DNA from: Micromonospora chersina
GTDB lineage: Bacteria > Actinomycetota > Actinomycetes > Mycobacteriales > Micromonosporaceae
NCBI RefSeq assembly: GCF_900091475.1
Contig: NZ_FMIB01000002.1
Span: 744,001-808,000, forward strand
DNA: 64,000 nucleotides
Direction of reading: 5' to 3'
A program made the translations under genes and the position numbers. The notes beneath the pieces were generated by a model. That model saw only the letters and a program-made list of their open reading frames with translations, was not told the DNA's origin and did no database searches. Every line of letters begins with the position of its first letter. Within the stretch, counting starts at the first letter, position 1. This document shows positions 39,283-47,154 of this stretch, one piece after another.

Positions 39283-40125
39283 ATGAGCGCACCAACGGTC
39301 CTGATCACCGGCACGTCCACCGGGATCGGCCTGGAGACCGCCGTGGGCGCGGCCCGCGCCGGCTGGCGGACCGTGGCCACCCTGCGCGACCTCGCCCGCG
39401 CCGACCGGCTGCGCGCCGCCGCCGACGCCGCCGGGGTCGCCGACCTGCTCGACGTACGCCTGCTCGACGTCGTCGACCAGGCCGAGGTGGCCGCCTGCGT
39501 GGCCGACGTCGTGGCCCGCCACGGCCGGCTCGACGCGGTGATCAACAACGCCGGCGCCGGGCACGTCGGCACCCTCGAACAGGAGACCGTCGAGGACGTC
39601 CGGGCCGTCATGGAGGTCAACTTCTTCGGCGTCCTGCACGTCACCCGCGCCGCGCTGCCGCACCTGCGCGCCACCCGGGGCCGGCTCATCACCGTGACCA
39701 GCGTCGGCGGGGTGGTCGGGCAGCCGTTCAACGAGGCGTACTGTGCGGCGAAGTTCGCCGTCGAGGGGTTCATGGAGAGCCTCGCCCCGGTCGCCGCCAC
39801 CGTCGGGGTCAGCGTCACCGTGGTCGAGCCCGGCGCCGTGGCCAGCGAGTTCGTCGCCAACGTCGGCCTCGACCCGGAGGCCGCGATCGCCGCCGCCGGG
39901 GTGTACGGGCCGGCGCTGCGCGCGTACCTGGACCGCACCGCCGCCGCGTTCGCCACCGCGCAGTCGCCGGCGGACGCCGCCGCGGCGGTGGTGGCGACAC
40001 TCGTCGACCCGGAGCCCGCGCCCCGGGTGCAGACCTCCCCCGCCGCCCGGCAGTTCGTCGGCGTCAAGCTGGCCGACCCCGACGGGCTCGGGGTGACCTC
40101 GTTGACCGCGGGCTGGGTGCGCTGA
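39283..40125 (+). CDS. SDR-family oxidoreductase
   Basis: A 280-residue classical SDR. Motifs are TGTSTGIG (cofactor loop), NNAGAG, Ser in VTSVGG and the catalytic Tyr-x3-Lys in YCAAKFA. VVEPGAVASEF and the extended C-terminus resemble the retinol-dehydrogenase-like group. It lies 81 bases after the flavodoxin-like gene on the same strand; operon membership is possible. Confidence 0.9.
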   Translation: MSAPTVLITGTSTGIGLETAVGAARAGWRTVATLRDLARADRLRAAADAAGVADLLDVRLLDVVDQAEVAACVADVVARHGRLDAVINNAGAGHVGTLEQETVEDVRAVMEVNFFGVLHVTRAALPHLRATRGRLITVTSVGGVVGQPFNEAYCAAKFAVEGFMESLAPVAATVGVSVTVVEPGAVASEFVANVGLDPEAAIAAAGVYGPALRAYLDRTAAAFATAQSPADAAAAVVATLVDPEPAPRVQTSPAARQFVGVKLADPDGLGVTSLTAGWVR

Positions 40126-40128
40126 CGC

Positions 40129-40497
40129 TCAGCCGGTGGCGGCCAGCCGGGCGTCCAGCGCGGCCAGGTCGGGCACGAACCAGATGTGGTCGTGCCGGTT
40201 GGACTCGGCCACCAGCGCCCGCAGCGCGCCGCTCTCGGCCAGGTGCGCGGAGATGTCGCCGACGACGACCAGCCGCAGCCGGTAGTTGACGAACTTCTGC
40301 ATGATCTCCCCGGCGAAGCGGGTGCCCAGGGAGAAGAAGCTCGGGTCGAGCCGGCCGGCGGGCACCGCGACCACCTCGGCACCGCCGAAGGCCGCGCCGA
40401 TCAGGTCGAGGGCCGCCTCGGTGGTGGCCACCGGCGGGCCGGCCGGGTCGCAGACCAGCACCGGCACCCCGGCCCGCTCCTCCAGCACGTCAGGCAT
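40129..40497 (-). CDS. DUF4180 domain-containing protein
   Basis: A 122-residue cytosolic protein. The segment RLDPSFFSLGTRFAGEIMQK and KFVNYRLRLVVVGDIS are typical of DUF4180, recognised from memory. Function unknown. Its ATG overlaps the end of the upstream HTH gene by eight bases, so the two proteins are probably made together. Confidence 0.8.
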   Translation of the reverse strand: MPDVLEERAGVPVLVCDPAGPPVATTEAALDLIGAAFGGAEVVAVPAGRLDPSFFSLGTRFAGEIMQKFVNYRLRLVVVGDISAHLAESGALRALVAESNRHDHIWFVPDLAALDARLAATG

Positions 40498-40942
40498 CGC
40501 CGGTCTCCTTCCCGGTGAGCAGGCCGTTGTCGCCGGCCAGCACGGCGTCGACCAGGTGCAGCAGGTCGGCGGTGGCGGCGGCGTCGCCCAGGATCACGAT
40601 CTTCATGCGGTGGCGTTCCTCGTCGTGGACGGTCTGCACGCGCAGGGGGCGCGCGGGGTCGTGGTGGGTGTTGACGCCGGCCAGCACGAGCGTGGCGAGG
40701 CGGTCGGCCGCCGCCCGGTCGACGCCGTCGACCTGCACGATGCTCGACACCTCCGCCGCCCGCGCGCCGGCGGCGGGCGCGGGCCGGCCGGTCAGCGCGT
40801 CGAGGTCGGCGCGGGCGATCCGGTACTGCTTGCCGATCCGCACCGCGCGCAGCCGGCCGGCGCGGATGTAGCCGCGCACGGTGCGTACGTGCAGGCCGAG
40901 CAGCTCCGCCACTTGCTCCACCGAGTACATGTCATTACCCAT
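40490..40942 (-). CDS. MerR/excisionase-type HTH protein
   Basis: A 150-residue protein. The N-terminal helix-turn-helix (YSVEQVAELLGLHVRTVRGY, then IRAGRLRAVRIGKQYRI) is of the BldC/excisionase kind. The C-terminal ~90 residues (VSSIVQVDGVDRAAADRLAT and later MKIVILGDAA) look like a small ligand-binding domain. It is co-transcribed with DUF4180, and the close coupling suggests a sensor or regulator pair. GAGGTG precedes the ATG. Confidence 0.8.
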   Translation of the reverse strand: MGNDMYSVEQVAELLGLHVRTVRGYIRAGRLRAVRIGKQYRIARADLDALTGRPAPAAGARAAEVSSIVQVDGVDRAAADRLATLVLAGVNTHHDPARPLRVQTVHDEERHRMKIVILGDAAATADLLHLVDAVLAGDNGLLTGKETGDA

Positions 40943-41041
40943 CGCACCTCATCGTAGCGACAAAAGGGAACGATAGGGAAGTTGGTTGCGGCGACGGCGG
41001 CCGGTCACCCGGACGTCACGCGGGCCCGGCATACTTCCGGC

Positions 41042-41809
41042 GTGCAGCCCCGACACGGCTACCTCGACGCCCCCGCACCCCTCGCGTTCGCCCACCGCGG
41101 CGGCGCGGCCGAGGGCGACGAGAACACCGCCGCCGCGTTCGCCCGCGCCGTCGCCCTCGGCTACCGGTACGTGGAGACCGACGTGCACGCCACCGCCGAC
41201 GGCGTGCCGGTGATCTTCCACGACGCCACCCTGCGCCGGGTCACCGGCGAGCGCGGCCGCATCGCCGACCTGCGCTGGGCCGACCTGGCCTCGGTGCGCG
41301 TCGGCGGCGCCGCCGTGGTCCCCCGCCTCGACGAGGTCCTCGCCGCCTGGCCCGAGGTCCGGTTCAACGTCGACGTCAAGGCCGACGGTGGCGTCGTGCC
41401 GACCGTCGACACGGTCACCCGGACCGGCGCCGGCGAGCGGGTGCTGCTCGCCTCGTTCAGCGACGCCCGGCTGGCCCGGCTGCGCGCCCTGGCCGGGGCC
41501 AAGGTCGCCACCAGCCTCGGCATGCGCGGGGTGGCCCGGCTGCGGATGGCCTCCCTGCACGGACGGCCGATGCGGCTGCCCCCGTCCGTGGTCGCCGCCC
41601 AGGTCCCCGTCCGCTACGGGCGCGTGCCCGTGGTCGACCGCCGGTTCCTCGACTACTGCCACCGGCTCGGGTTGCAGGTGCACGTCTGGACGATCGACGA
41701 TCCCGCCGAAATGCACGACTTACTTGATCTTGGTGTGGATGGCATCATGACCGATCACGTCGGCGTGCTGCGCGACGTCTACCGCAGCCGCGGCCACTGG
41801 GCCGCCTGA
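41042..41809 (+). CDS. Glycerophosphodiester phosphodiesterase
   Basis: A 255-residue GDPD-family TIM-barrel enzyme. FAHRGGAAEGDENTAAAF (catalytic His and Glu), YVETDVHATADGVPVIFHD (metal ligands and second His), and DGIMTDHVGVL at the end match the family. It cleaves glycerophosphodiesters to glycerol-3-phosphate. CATACT ends six bases before the GTG, indicating a leaderless mRNA. It is followed after 16 bases by an MFS gene. Confidence 0.93.
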   Translation: MQPRHGYLDAPAPLAFAHRGGAAEGDENTAAAFARAVALGYRYVETDVHATADGVPVIFHDATLRRVTGERGRIADLRWADLASVRVGGAAVVPRLDEVLAAWPEVRFNVDVKADGGVVPTVDTVTRTGAGERVLLASFSDARLARLRALAGAKVATSLGMRGVARLRMASLHGRPMRLPPSVVAAQVPVRYGRVPVVDRRFLDYCHRLGLQVHVWTIDDPAEMHDLLDLGVDGIMTDHVGVLRDVYRSRGHWAA

Positions 41810-41825
41810 ACCTCCGAGGACCCCG

Positions 41826-43217
41826 ATGGCCGAAACGGTCGCCCCCGCCGTCGCCGAGCCCGCCCGCCCGGGCAGCACCCGCCGCGAACGCACCGGCTGG
41901 TACTTCTACGACTGGGCGAACTCCGCCTTCCAGACCACGGTGATCACGGTCTTCCTCGGCCCGTTCCTCACCACCGTCACCGAGCTGGCCGCCGGCTGCG
42001 AGCTGGGCGCCGACAGCTGCGACGGGGCCGTGCACCCGCTAGGCATCCGCGTCGCGGCCGGCTCCTACTACCCGTACCTGATCTCGCTGTCGGTATTCCT
42101 CACCGTGTTCGTGCTGCCGGTCGTCGGGGCGATCGCCGACCGGTCGGCGCACAAGAAGCGGCTGCTCGCCGCGGCGGCGTTCACCGGCGCCGGCGCGACC
42201 ATCGCGTTCGCGTTCGTCACCGGCGAGCGCTACCTGCTCGGCGGGGCGCTGTTCCTGGTCGCCAACATCTCCTTCGGCGCCGCCGTGGTCGTCTACAACT
42301 CGTTCCTGCCGCAGCTCGGGGGCCCCGACGACCGGGACGCCATCTCCAGCCGCGGCTGGGCCATCGGCTACCTCGGCGGCGGGCTGCTGCTCGCGCTGAA
42401 CCTGGTCGCGGTCACCATGCTCAGCGAGGAGGGCAACCCGCAGCGCACCCTCGACCTGGCCCGCTGGTCGATCGTCTCGGCCGGCGTCTGGTGGGCGGCG
42501 TTCACCCTGCTGCCGCTGCGCTGGCTGCGCGAACACCCCACCGCCGCGGCGCTGCACGGCAACGGTCACGTGCTCACCGACGGGTTCCGGCAGCTCGGCC
42601 GCACCCTGCGGGAGATCAAGGCGTACCCGCTGACGCTGTTCTTCCTGCTCGCCTTCCTGGTCTTCAACGACGGCATCCAGACCGTCATCACCCTGGCCAG
42701 CCAGTACGGCACCGAGGAACTGCGGCTGGAGCAGAGCACCCTGATCGTGACGATCCTGCTGGTGCAGTTCCTGGCCTTCGGCGGCGCGCTCGCCCTCGGT
42801 GCCCTGGCCCGGCGCATCGGCGCCTGGAAGACCGTGCTGCTGTCCCTGGTGCTCTGGACCGGCGTGATCATCGCCGCATTCCGGCTGCCCGCCGAGGCGC
42901 CGCTGCCGTTCATGGTGCTCGGCGGGTGCATCGGCCTGGTGCTCGGCGGCAGCCAGGCGCTCAGCCGGTCGCTGTTCAGCCAGCTCATCCCCGCCGGCAA
43001 GGAGGGCGAGTACTACGGCTTCTACGAGATCAGCGACAAGGGCACCAGCTGGCTCGGGCCGCTCGCGTTCGGCCTGGTGTTCCAGCTCACCTCCTCGTAC
43101 CGGGTGGGCCTGGTCTCCCTGCTGATCTTCTTCGTGGTCGGGTTCGCGCTGCTGGCGGCCGTGCCGATCCGCCGGGCCATCGTCGCCGCCGGCAACACCC
43201 CGCCCCGGGTGCTGTGA
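41826..43217 (+). CDS. MFS transporter of the UMF1/Atg22-like family
   Basis: A 463-residue, 12-span transporter. The N-terminal WYFYDWANSAFQTTVITVF is the unmistakable UMF1/Atg22 motif. In eukaryotes Atg22 exports amino acids from the vacuole; bacterial members are poorly characterised. GAGGA precedes the ATG. The 16-base spacing to the glycerophosphodiesterase suggests an operon, perhaps for uptake of the diesterase product or a related metabolite. Confidence 0.9.
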   Translation: MAETVAPAVAEPARPGSTRRERTGWYFYDWANSAFQTTVITVFLGPFLTTVTELAAGCELGADSCDGAVHPLGIRVAAGSYYPYLISLSVFLTVFVLPVVGAIADRSAHKKRLLAAAAFTGAGATIAFAFVTGERYLLGGALFLVANISFGAAVVVYNSFLPQLGGPDDRDAISSRGWAIGYLGGGLLLALNLVAVTMLSEEGNPQRTLDLARWSIVSAGVWWAAFTLLPLRWLREHPTAAALHGNGHVLTDGFRQLGRTLREIKAYPLTLFFLLAFLVFNDGIQTVITLASQYGTEELRLEQSTLIVTILLVQFLAFGGALALGALARRIGAWKTVLLSLVLWTGVIIAAFRLPAEAPLPFMVLGGCIGLVLGGSQALSRSLFSQLIPAGKEGEYYGFYEISDKGTSWLGPLAFGLVFQLTSSYRVGLVSLLIFFVVGFALLAAVPIRRAIVAAGNTPPRVL

Positions 43218-43266
43218 GCCGTGCCCGCGCGGGCCGCGCGGGCAAGATCCTTCCGTGTCGATGGGC

Positions 43267-43272
43267 TAGGCT
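43267..43272 (+). promoter_or_regulatory. Probable -10 element of tdk
   Basis: TAGGCT ends eight bases before the GTG of the thymidine kinase gene; a nearly leaderless transcript is likely. Confidence 0.4.
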
Positions 43273-43280
43273 GCCGCGAC

Positions 43281-43994
43281 GTGACCGACGACGCCGCCCC
43301 GATCTGCCTGGCCCGTCCCCTGCCGGGCCCCGGCGACGACCGTGCCGGCGGCTGCGCCGCCGCCCGTGCCGTCGACGGCCGGCCGCTGCACGCCGCCGCG
43401 CTGAAGTTCTTCTGGGGGCCGATGGACTGCGGCAAGTCCACGATGGCACTGCAGATGAACTACAACCACTCCCGGCAGGGCCGCCGCGGCCTGGTCACCA
43501 CCCGCATCGACCGCTCGCTCGGCCCGCAGGTCACCACCCGCATCGGGCTGGCCCACTCCGCCGTCGAGGTGACCGACGAGCTGGACCTGCGCGACCTGGT
43601 GCGCGACGCCTGGGCCGAGGGGGTCCGCGTCGACTACCTGATCTGCGACGAGGCGTCCTTCTACAACCTGGCGCACATCGAGCAGATGGCCGACCTGGTC
43701 GACAACTTCGACGTCGACGTGTACGCCTTCGGCCTGGCCACCGACTTCCGCTCCTGCCTGTTCCCCGCCGCGCAGCGGCTGTTCGAACTCGCCGACGAGG
43801 TGGCCCGCATCCAGGTCGAGGTGCTCTGCTGGTGTGGCCGGGAGGGGCGGCTCAACGCCCGGGTCGTCGAGGGGCGGGTCGTGCGCGAGGGCGAGCAGGT
43901 CGTCATCGGCGACACCGTGGACACCGCCGACGTGCGCTACCAGGTGCTGTGCCGGCGCCACTACCGCTCCGGCGACCTCGGCCCGCGGGCCTGA
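43281..43994 (+). CDS. tdk: Thymidine kinase, type II (zinc-containing)
   Basis: A 237-residue enzyme. Walker A is GPMDCGKST, the DE-loop is ICDEASFYN (catalytic Glu) and the structural zinc-site Cys residues are in VLCWCGREG and VLCRRHY. It salvages thymidine. The first ~45 residues are an extra, low-complexity extension not typical of the family; an in-frame start further downstream is possible but would need a later codon. TAGGCT eight bases before the GTG supports the annotated start. Confidence 0.9.
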   Translation: MTDDAAPICLARPLPGPGDDRAGGCAAARAVDGRPLHAAALKFFWGPMDCGKSTMALQMNYNHSRQGRRGLVTTRIDRSLGPQVTTRIGLAHSAVEVTDELDLRDLVRDAWAEGVRVDYLICDEASFYNLAHIEQMADLVDNFDVDVYAFGLATDFRSCLFPAAQRLFELADEVARIQVEVLCWCGREGRLNARVVEGRVVREGEQVVIGDTVDTADVRYQVLCRRHYRSGDLGPRA

Positions 43995-44021
43995 CGGGCG
44001 CGCGCCTGATACAAACGGCCC

Positions 44022-44813
44022 GTGCGCACGGACGGGATCACCACGGCACCGGTGGAAGGCACGGCCCCGCGACCCGCGCGCCTGCTGCCGCAGGGCGTGG
44101 GCGTGGTCGCCGACGTGGCGGCGGTGGCCGCGCTGCTCGCCGGCGGCGGCCGGCCCATCGTCCTGGCGGCCAGCGCGGGCGCCGTCCTGACCGGCGGCTA
44201 CCTCCTGGTACGCCGCCTGGGGCAGCCCGTCGACCGGACCGCGCTGGTGGGCCTGGCCGTCGCGGTCGCCGGAGCGGCAATCTTCGGCTACGCCCTGCGG
44301 ACCGCACCCGGACCGGCGGCGGACGCGGCCGCGGGTGAGGGTGGGGTGGCGGCACGCGACGGCGGGGCGGCGGCACCGGCCACCGCCACGACCAGCGCCG
44401 TGCCGCCGCCCGACGGCGCCACGACCTGGCTGTTCGACCTGCCGCCCGTCGAGGGCGGCCAGGGCTGGCGGCAGCGGGCGGCGACGGTGTCCGGCACACG
44501 GCACGAGCAGAGCGTCGTCGCCTCGACCTGCTACGCCACCAACGACGAGGCGGAGTCGTTCAACCTCGGCAAGCGCTACACCCGCTTCACGGCCACGGTG
44601 GGGGTGGCCGACGGCGCCCCGGACGACTACCGCACCCGCTTCACCGTGCTGGTCGACGGCGAGACCGTCTTCCGCCGGGAGTTGGGGCTCGGGGACAGCG
44701 CACCGGTGGAGGTGCCGCTCACCGGCGCGCTCCGGCTGATGCTGAAGGTCGAGAGCGTCGGCCTCACCTCCTGCGACGACGCCGCCGTGTGGGCCGAGCC
44801 GGCCCTGCGGTGA
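44022..44813 (+). CDS. Membrane-anchored protein with NPCBM-like C-terminal domain
   Basis: A 263-residue protein. Two or three hydrophobic segments occupy ~25-95 (GVVADVAAVAALLAGG; LVGLAVAVAGAAIFGYAL), followed by an Ala/Thr/Pro linker. The C-terminal ~130 residues (SFNLGKRYTRFTATVGVADG; FTVLVDGETVFRREL) follow the NPCBM sequence pattern of glycan-binding modules. The C-terminal domain probably faces outward. GATACA eight bases before the GTG may be its -10. Ligand unknown. Confidence 0.7.
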   Translation: MRTDGITTAPVEGTAPRPARLLPQGVGVVADVAAVAALLAGGGRPIVLAASAGAVLTGGYLLVRRLGQPVDRTALVGLAVAVAGAAIFGYALRTAPGPAADAAAGEGGVAARDGGAAAPATATTSAVPPPDGATTWLFDLPPVEGGQGWRQRAATVSGTRHEQSVVASTCYATNDEAESFNLGKRYTRFTATVGVADGAPDDYRTRFTVLVDGETVFRRELGLGDSAPVEVPLTGALRLMLKVESVGLTSCDDAAVWAEPALR

Positions 44814-44832
44814 GGTCCCCGGCGAGCGGTGG

Positions 44833-45300
44833 TCAGAACGGGTCGCCGCAGACCCGCCACTTCCCGTCCTCCTGCACGATCGGCAGCTCCCGCTCCTCGC
44901 TGCCGCCGCCGTCGCGGGTGAGCCGCACCGTCACCGTGCCGCGCGGCCGGCCGCCCCGGGTCTGCACCGACACGTCGACGATCTCGTAGCCGCTGACCTG
45001 CGGCGGGGTGCGCACCCAGCTGCCGAAGCCGACCTGGCTCCACTTCCCGCGCGCCTCCCGGCACAGCTTGTCGTACGCCTGGTCGGTCTCCCCGGCGGCC
45101 ACATCGCGGAAGAACGCGTCGGCGGTGTCGCGAACCGGGCCGTTGGCCTGGAGCACCACCTGCACGTTCCAGACGCCGAGCCCGGCCACGCCGACCAGGC
45201 AGGTGCCCAGCCCGAGGACGGCGACCAGCACGCCGGCGCGTACCGGCCGGCGGCGGCGCCGGGCCGGCCGGCTCCCCGCCCGTTCCCTGCCCATCACCAT
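44833..45300 (-). CDS. Single-span membrane protein, Rv0361/DUF4878-like
   Basis: A ~155-residue protein. A basic N-terminus (RRRRRPVRAG) precedes one hydrophobic span (VLVAVLGLGTCLVGVAGLGV). An extracellular NTF2-like domain (~50-155) follows: VRDTADAFFRDVAAGETDQAY, then QEDGKWRVCGDPF at the end. Such domains occur in lipid or cell-envelope proteins of actinobacteria. The start is ambiguous among ATGs at 45363, 45300 and 45294. Confidence 0.65.
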   Translation of the reverse strand: MVMGRERAGSRPARRRRRPVRAGVLVAVLGLGTCLVGVAGLGVWNVQVVLQANGPVRDTADAFFRDVAAGETDQAYDKLCREARGKWSQVGFGSWVRTPPQVSGYEIVDVSVQTRGGRPRGTVTVRLTRDGGGSEERELPIVQEDGKWRVCGDPF

Positions 45301-45404
45301 CGACGGTAGGAGACCGGCGGGCCGGCCCGCAGGAACTTGTGCCGCTGCGATCCGCCCGGTCAATCCTGACAGAAGATGGCAGGTACCTTCGGCAGACTGC
45401 CGGC

Positions 45405-45776
45405 ATGACAGTGCACGCCGACCTCGCGATGGTCAACCTCGACAGCTCCGACCCGGTCGCCCACGCCGCGTTCTACTCGCGCGCCCTCGGCTGGGAGGTC
45501 ACCCACAGCCAGGCCGAATACGCCATGATCAGCAAGGACGGGACGTCGGTCGGCTTCGGCCTCGTGCCCGGATACGTGCCGCCGGCCTGGCCGGACGAGA
45601 CCGCCGGCAAGCGCTACCACCTCGACCTCTACGTCGACGACGTGACCGTCGCCGAGAAGGACCTCGTCGCGGCCGGCGCGACGCGCCCGGAGTTCCAGCC
45701 GGGCGGCGAGCGGTGGACCGTGCTGCTCGACCCGATCGGCCAGCCGTTCTGCCTCTGCCCCCGCCCGCAGGGCTGA
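45405..45776 (+). CDS. VOC-family (glyoxalase/bleomycin-resistance-like) protein
   Basis: A 123-residue single-module VOC protein. LAMVNLDSSDPVAHAAFYSR starts the first beta-alpha-beta unit and KRYHLDLYVDDVTVAEKDLVA the second. GERWTVLLDPIGQPFCLC ends it. Metal-ligand positions are not clear enough to tell a dioxygenase from a drug-binding protein. CAGACT ends six bases before the ATG, a likely leaderless promoter. Confidence 0.85.
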   Translation: MTVHADLAMVNLDSSDPVAHAAFYSRALGWEVTHSQAEYAMISKDGTSVGFGLVPGYVPPAWPDETAGKRYHLDLYVDDVTVAEKDLVAAGATRPEFQPGGERWTVLLDPIGQPFCLCPRPQG

Positions 45777-45782
45777 GCACCG

Positions 45783-45818
45783 CCGCCGGCCCGCCGGGGT
45801 TGCCCGGCGGGCCGGCGG
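45783..45818. terminator. Bidirectional terminator hairpin
   Basis: CCGCCGGCCCGCCGGG (45783-45798) and CCCGGCGGGCCGGCGG (45803-45818) form a perfect 16-base-pair stem around GTTG between convergent genes. Confidence 0.85.
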
Positions 45819-45824
45819 GACCGG

Positions 45825-46652
45825 TCAGCGGAAGTCGGCGACGTGCCGCGCCGCCCAGTCGGCGAAGTCGCGCGGCTCCCGGCCGAGCAGCCGCGCCACG
45901 TCCGGGCTGACCCGCTGCTCCGCCGGGAACGGCGTGCCCAGGATGCTTAGGGTCGCCGCCACCACCGGCTCGGGCATGAACGCGCGCATCTGCTCCCGCG
46001 CCTGCTGCGGGGTCTGCTCGACGAACCGGACCGGCTCGCCGAGCGCCGCCGCGAGCGCCGCCGCCTGCTGCCGCGGCGAGACCGCCGCCGGCCCGGTCAG
46101 CTCGTACGTGCCGCCGGCGTGGGCGCCGTCGCGCAGCGCGAGCGCCGCCACCTCGGCGATGTCGGCCGGGTCGACGCTCGGCAGCGCCACGTCGCCGAAC
46201 GGCGCGTGCACGACCCGCCCGGCGCGCACCCCGGGCGCCCAGGCGAGGGCGTTGGAGTGGAAGCCGCCCGGCCGCAGCACCGTCCACTCCAGCCCGGACG
46301 CGCGGACCGCCTCCTCCTGCCCCGGCGGATGGCGCTTGGTCGCCACGCCCTGCGAGGACAGCAGGACCACCCGGCGTACGCCGGCCTGCCGCGCGGTGTC
46401 GAGGATGGCGCCGGGGTCCGCCCCGCCGGCCAACTGTTCGCCGGTGAACAGCAGGAACAGCGCCTCGGCGCCGTCGAACGCCGCCTTCAGCCCGGTCGGG
46501 TCGGCCAGGTCGGCGCGGACCGCCCGTACGCCCGGCGGCAGGTCGGTCGGCGAGACGCGCCGGGACACGGCCGTCACCGGCTCACCCGCCCCGGCCAGCG
46601 CCCGCACCAACGGCCGTCCCACGTTCCCCGTCGCGCCGGTAACCACGATCAT
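45825..46652 (-). CDS. NmrA-like NAD(P)H-binding protein
   Basis: A 275-residue atypical SDR. TGATGNVGRPLVRALAG is the nucleotide-binding loop and VVLLSSQG, EWTVLRPGGFHSNALAWA are NmrA/isoflavone-reductase-like segments. Such proteins often sense the NADPH/NADP ratio or reduce quinones. GAGAGGGG precedes the ATG. It diverges from an HxlR-type regulator; this pair is common and the HxlR protein is the probable controller. Confidence 0.88.
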   Translation of the reverse strand: MIVVTGATGNVGRPLVRALAGAGEPVTAVSRRVSPTDLPPGVRAVRADLADPTGLKAAFDGAEALFLLFTGEQLAGGADPGAILDTARQAGVRRVVLLSSQGVATKRHPPGQEEAVRASGLEWTVLRPGGFHSNALAWAPGVRAGRVVHAPFGDVALPSVDPADIAEVAALALRDGAHAGGTYELTGPAAVSPRQQAAALAAALGEPVRFVEQTPQQAREQMRAFMPEPVVAATLSILGTPFPAEQRVSPDVARLLGREPRDFADWAARHVADFR

Positions 46653-46710
46653 GACGTGCCCCTCTCGATGTGCGTTGTGGACACCGAGCACGGTAATCGC
46701 CTGCGTATAG

Positions 46711-46720
46711 TAGGTACCTA
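46711..46720. promoter_or_regulatory. Putative HxlR operator palindrome
   Basis: TAGGTACCTA is a perfect palindrome in an AT-rich patch between the divergent NmrA-like and HxlR genes, 29-38 bases before the regulator's GTG. Confidence 0.45.
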
Positions 46721-46748
46721 GAGGAAAGTATCGGCCTCGGGAGGGTTT

Positions 46749-47150
46749 GTGAGCAGCACCACCTGGCGCTCCGGGGTGGACGGTGACCCGGAGCAGGCCT
46801 GCCCGATCGCCCCGGTGGTCGACCTCGTGTTCAGCCGCTGGACCACGCCGATCCTCTGGGCCCTGCACGAGTACGGCCGCCAGCGCTTCGTCGAGCTGGA
46901 ACGGCGGCTGGCCACCATCACCCCGAAGGTGCTCACCCAGCGGCTGCGGCAACTCGAACGCGACGGCCTCGTGCGGCGCACCTACCACGCCGAGGTGCCG
47001 CCCCGGGTGGAATACGAGATCACCGAGCTGGGGAGCAGCCTGGCCCCGCTCTTCGCCCACCTGGCGCAGTGGTCCGCCGGCAACCTCGACCGGGTCGAGC
47101 AGGCCCGCCAGGACTACGACGCCCGCCAGCGGCCGACGCGCGGGCGCTGA
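46749..47150 (+). CDS. HxlR-family winged-helix regulator
   Basis: A 133-residue regulator. CPIAPVVDLVFSRWTTPILW carries the redox-sensitive N-terminal Cys typical of the family, and ATITPKVLTQRLRQLERDGL the recognition helix. PRVEYEITELGSSLAPL is the wing. GGGAGG precedes the GTG. It probably controls the divergent NmrA-like gene in response to electrophiles or oxidants. Its stop lies only four bases from that of the convergent recombinase gene. Confidence 0.9.
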   Translation: MSSTTWRSGVDGDPEQACPIAPVVDLVFSRWTTPILWALHEYGRQRFVELERRLATITPKVLTQRLRQLERDGLVRRTYHAEVPPRVEYEITELGSSLAPLFAHLAQWSAGNLDRVEQARQDYDARQRPTRGR

Positions 47151-47154
47151 ACGG

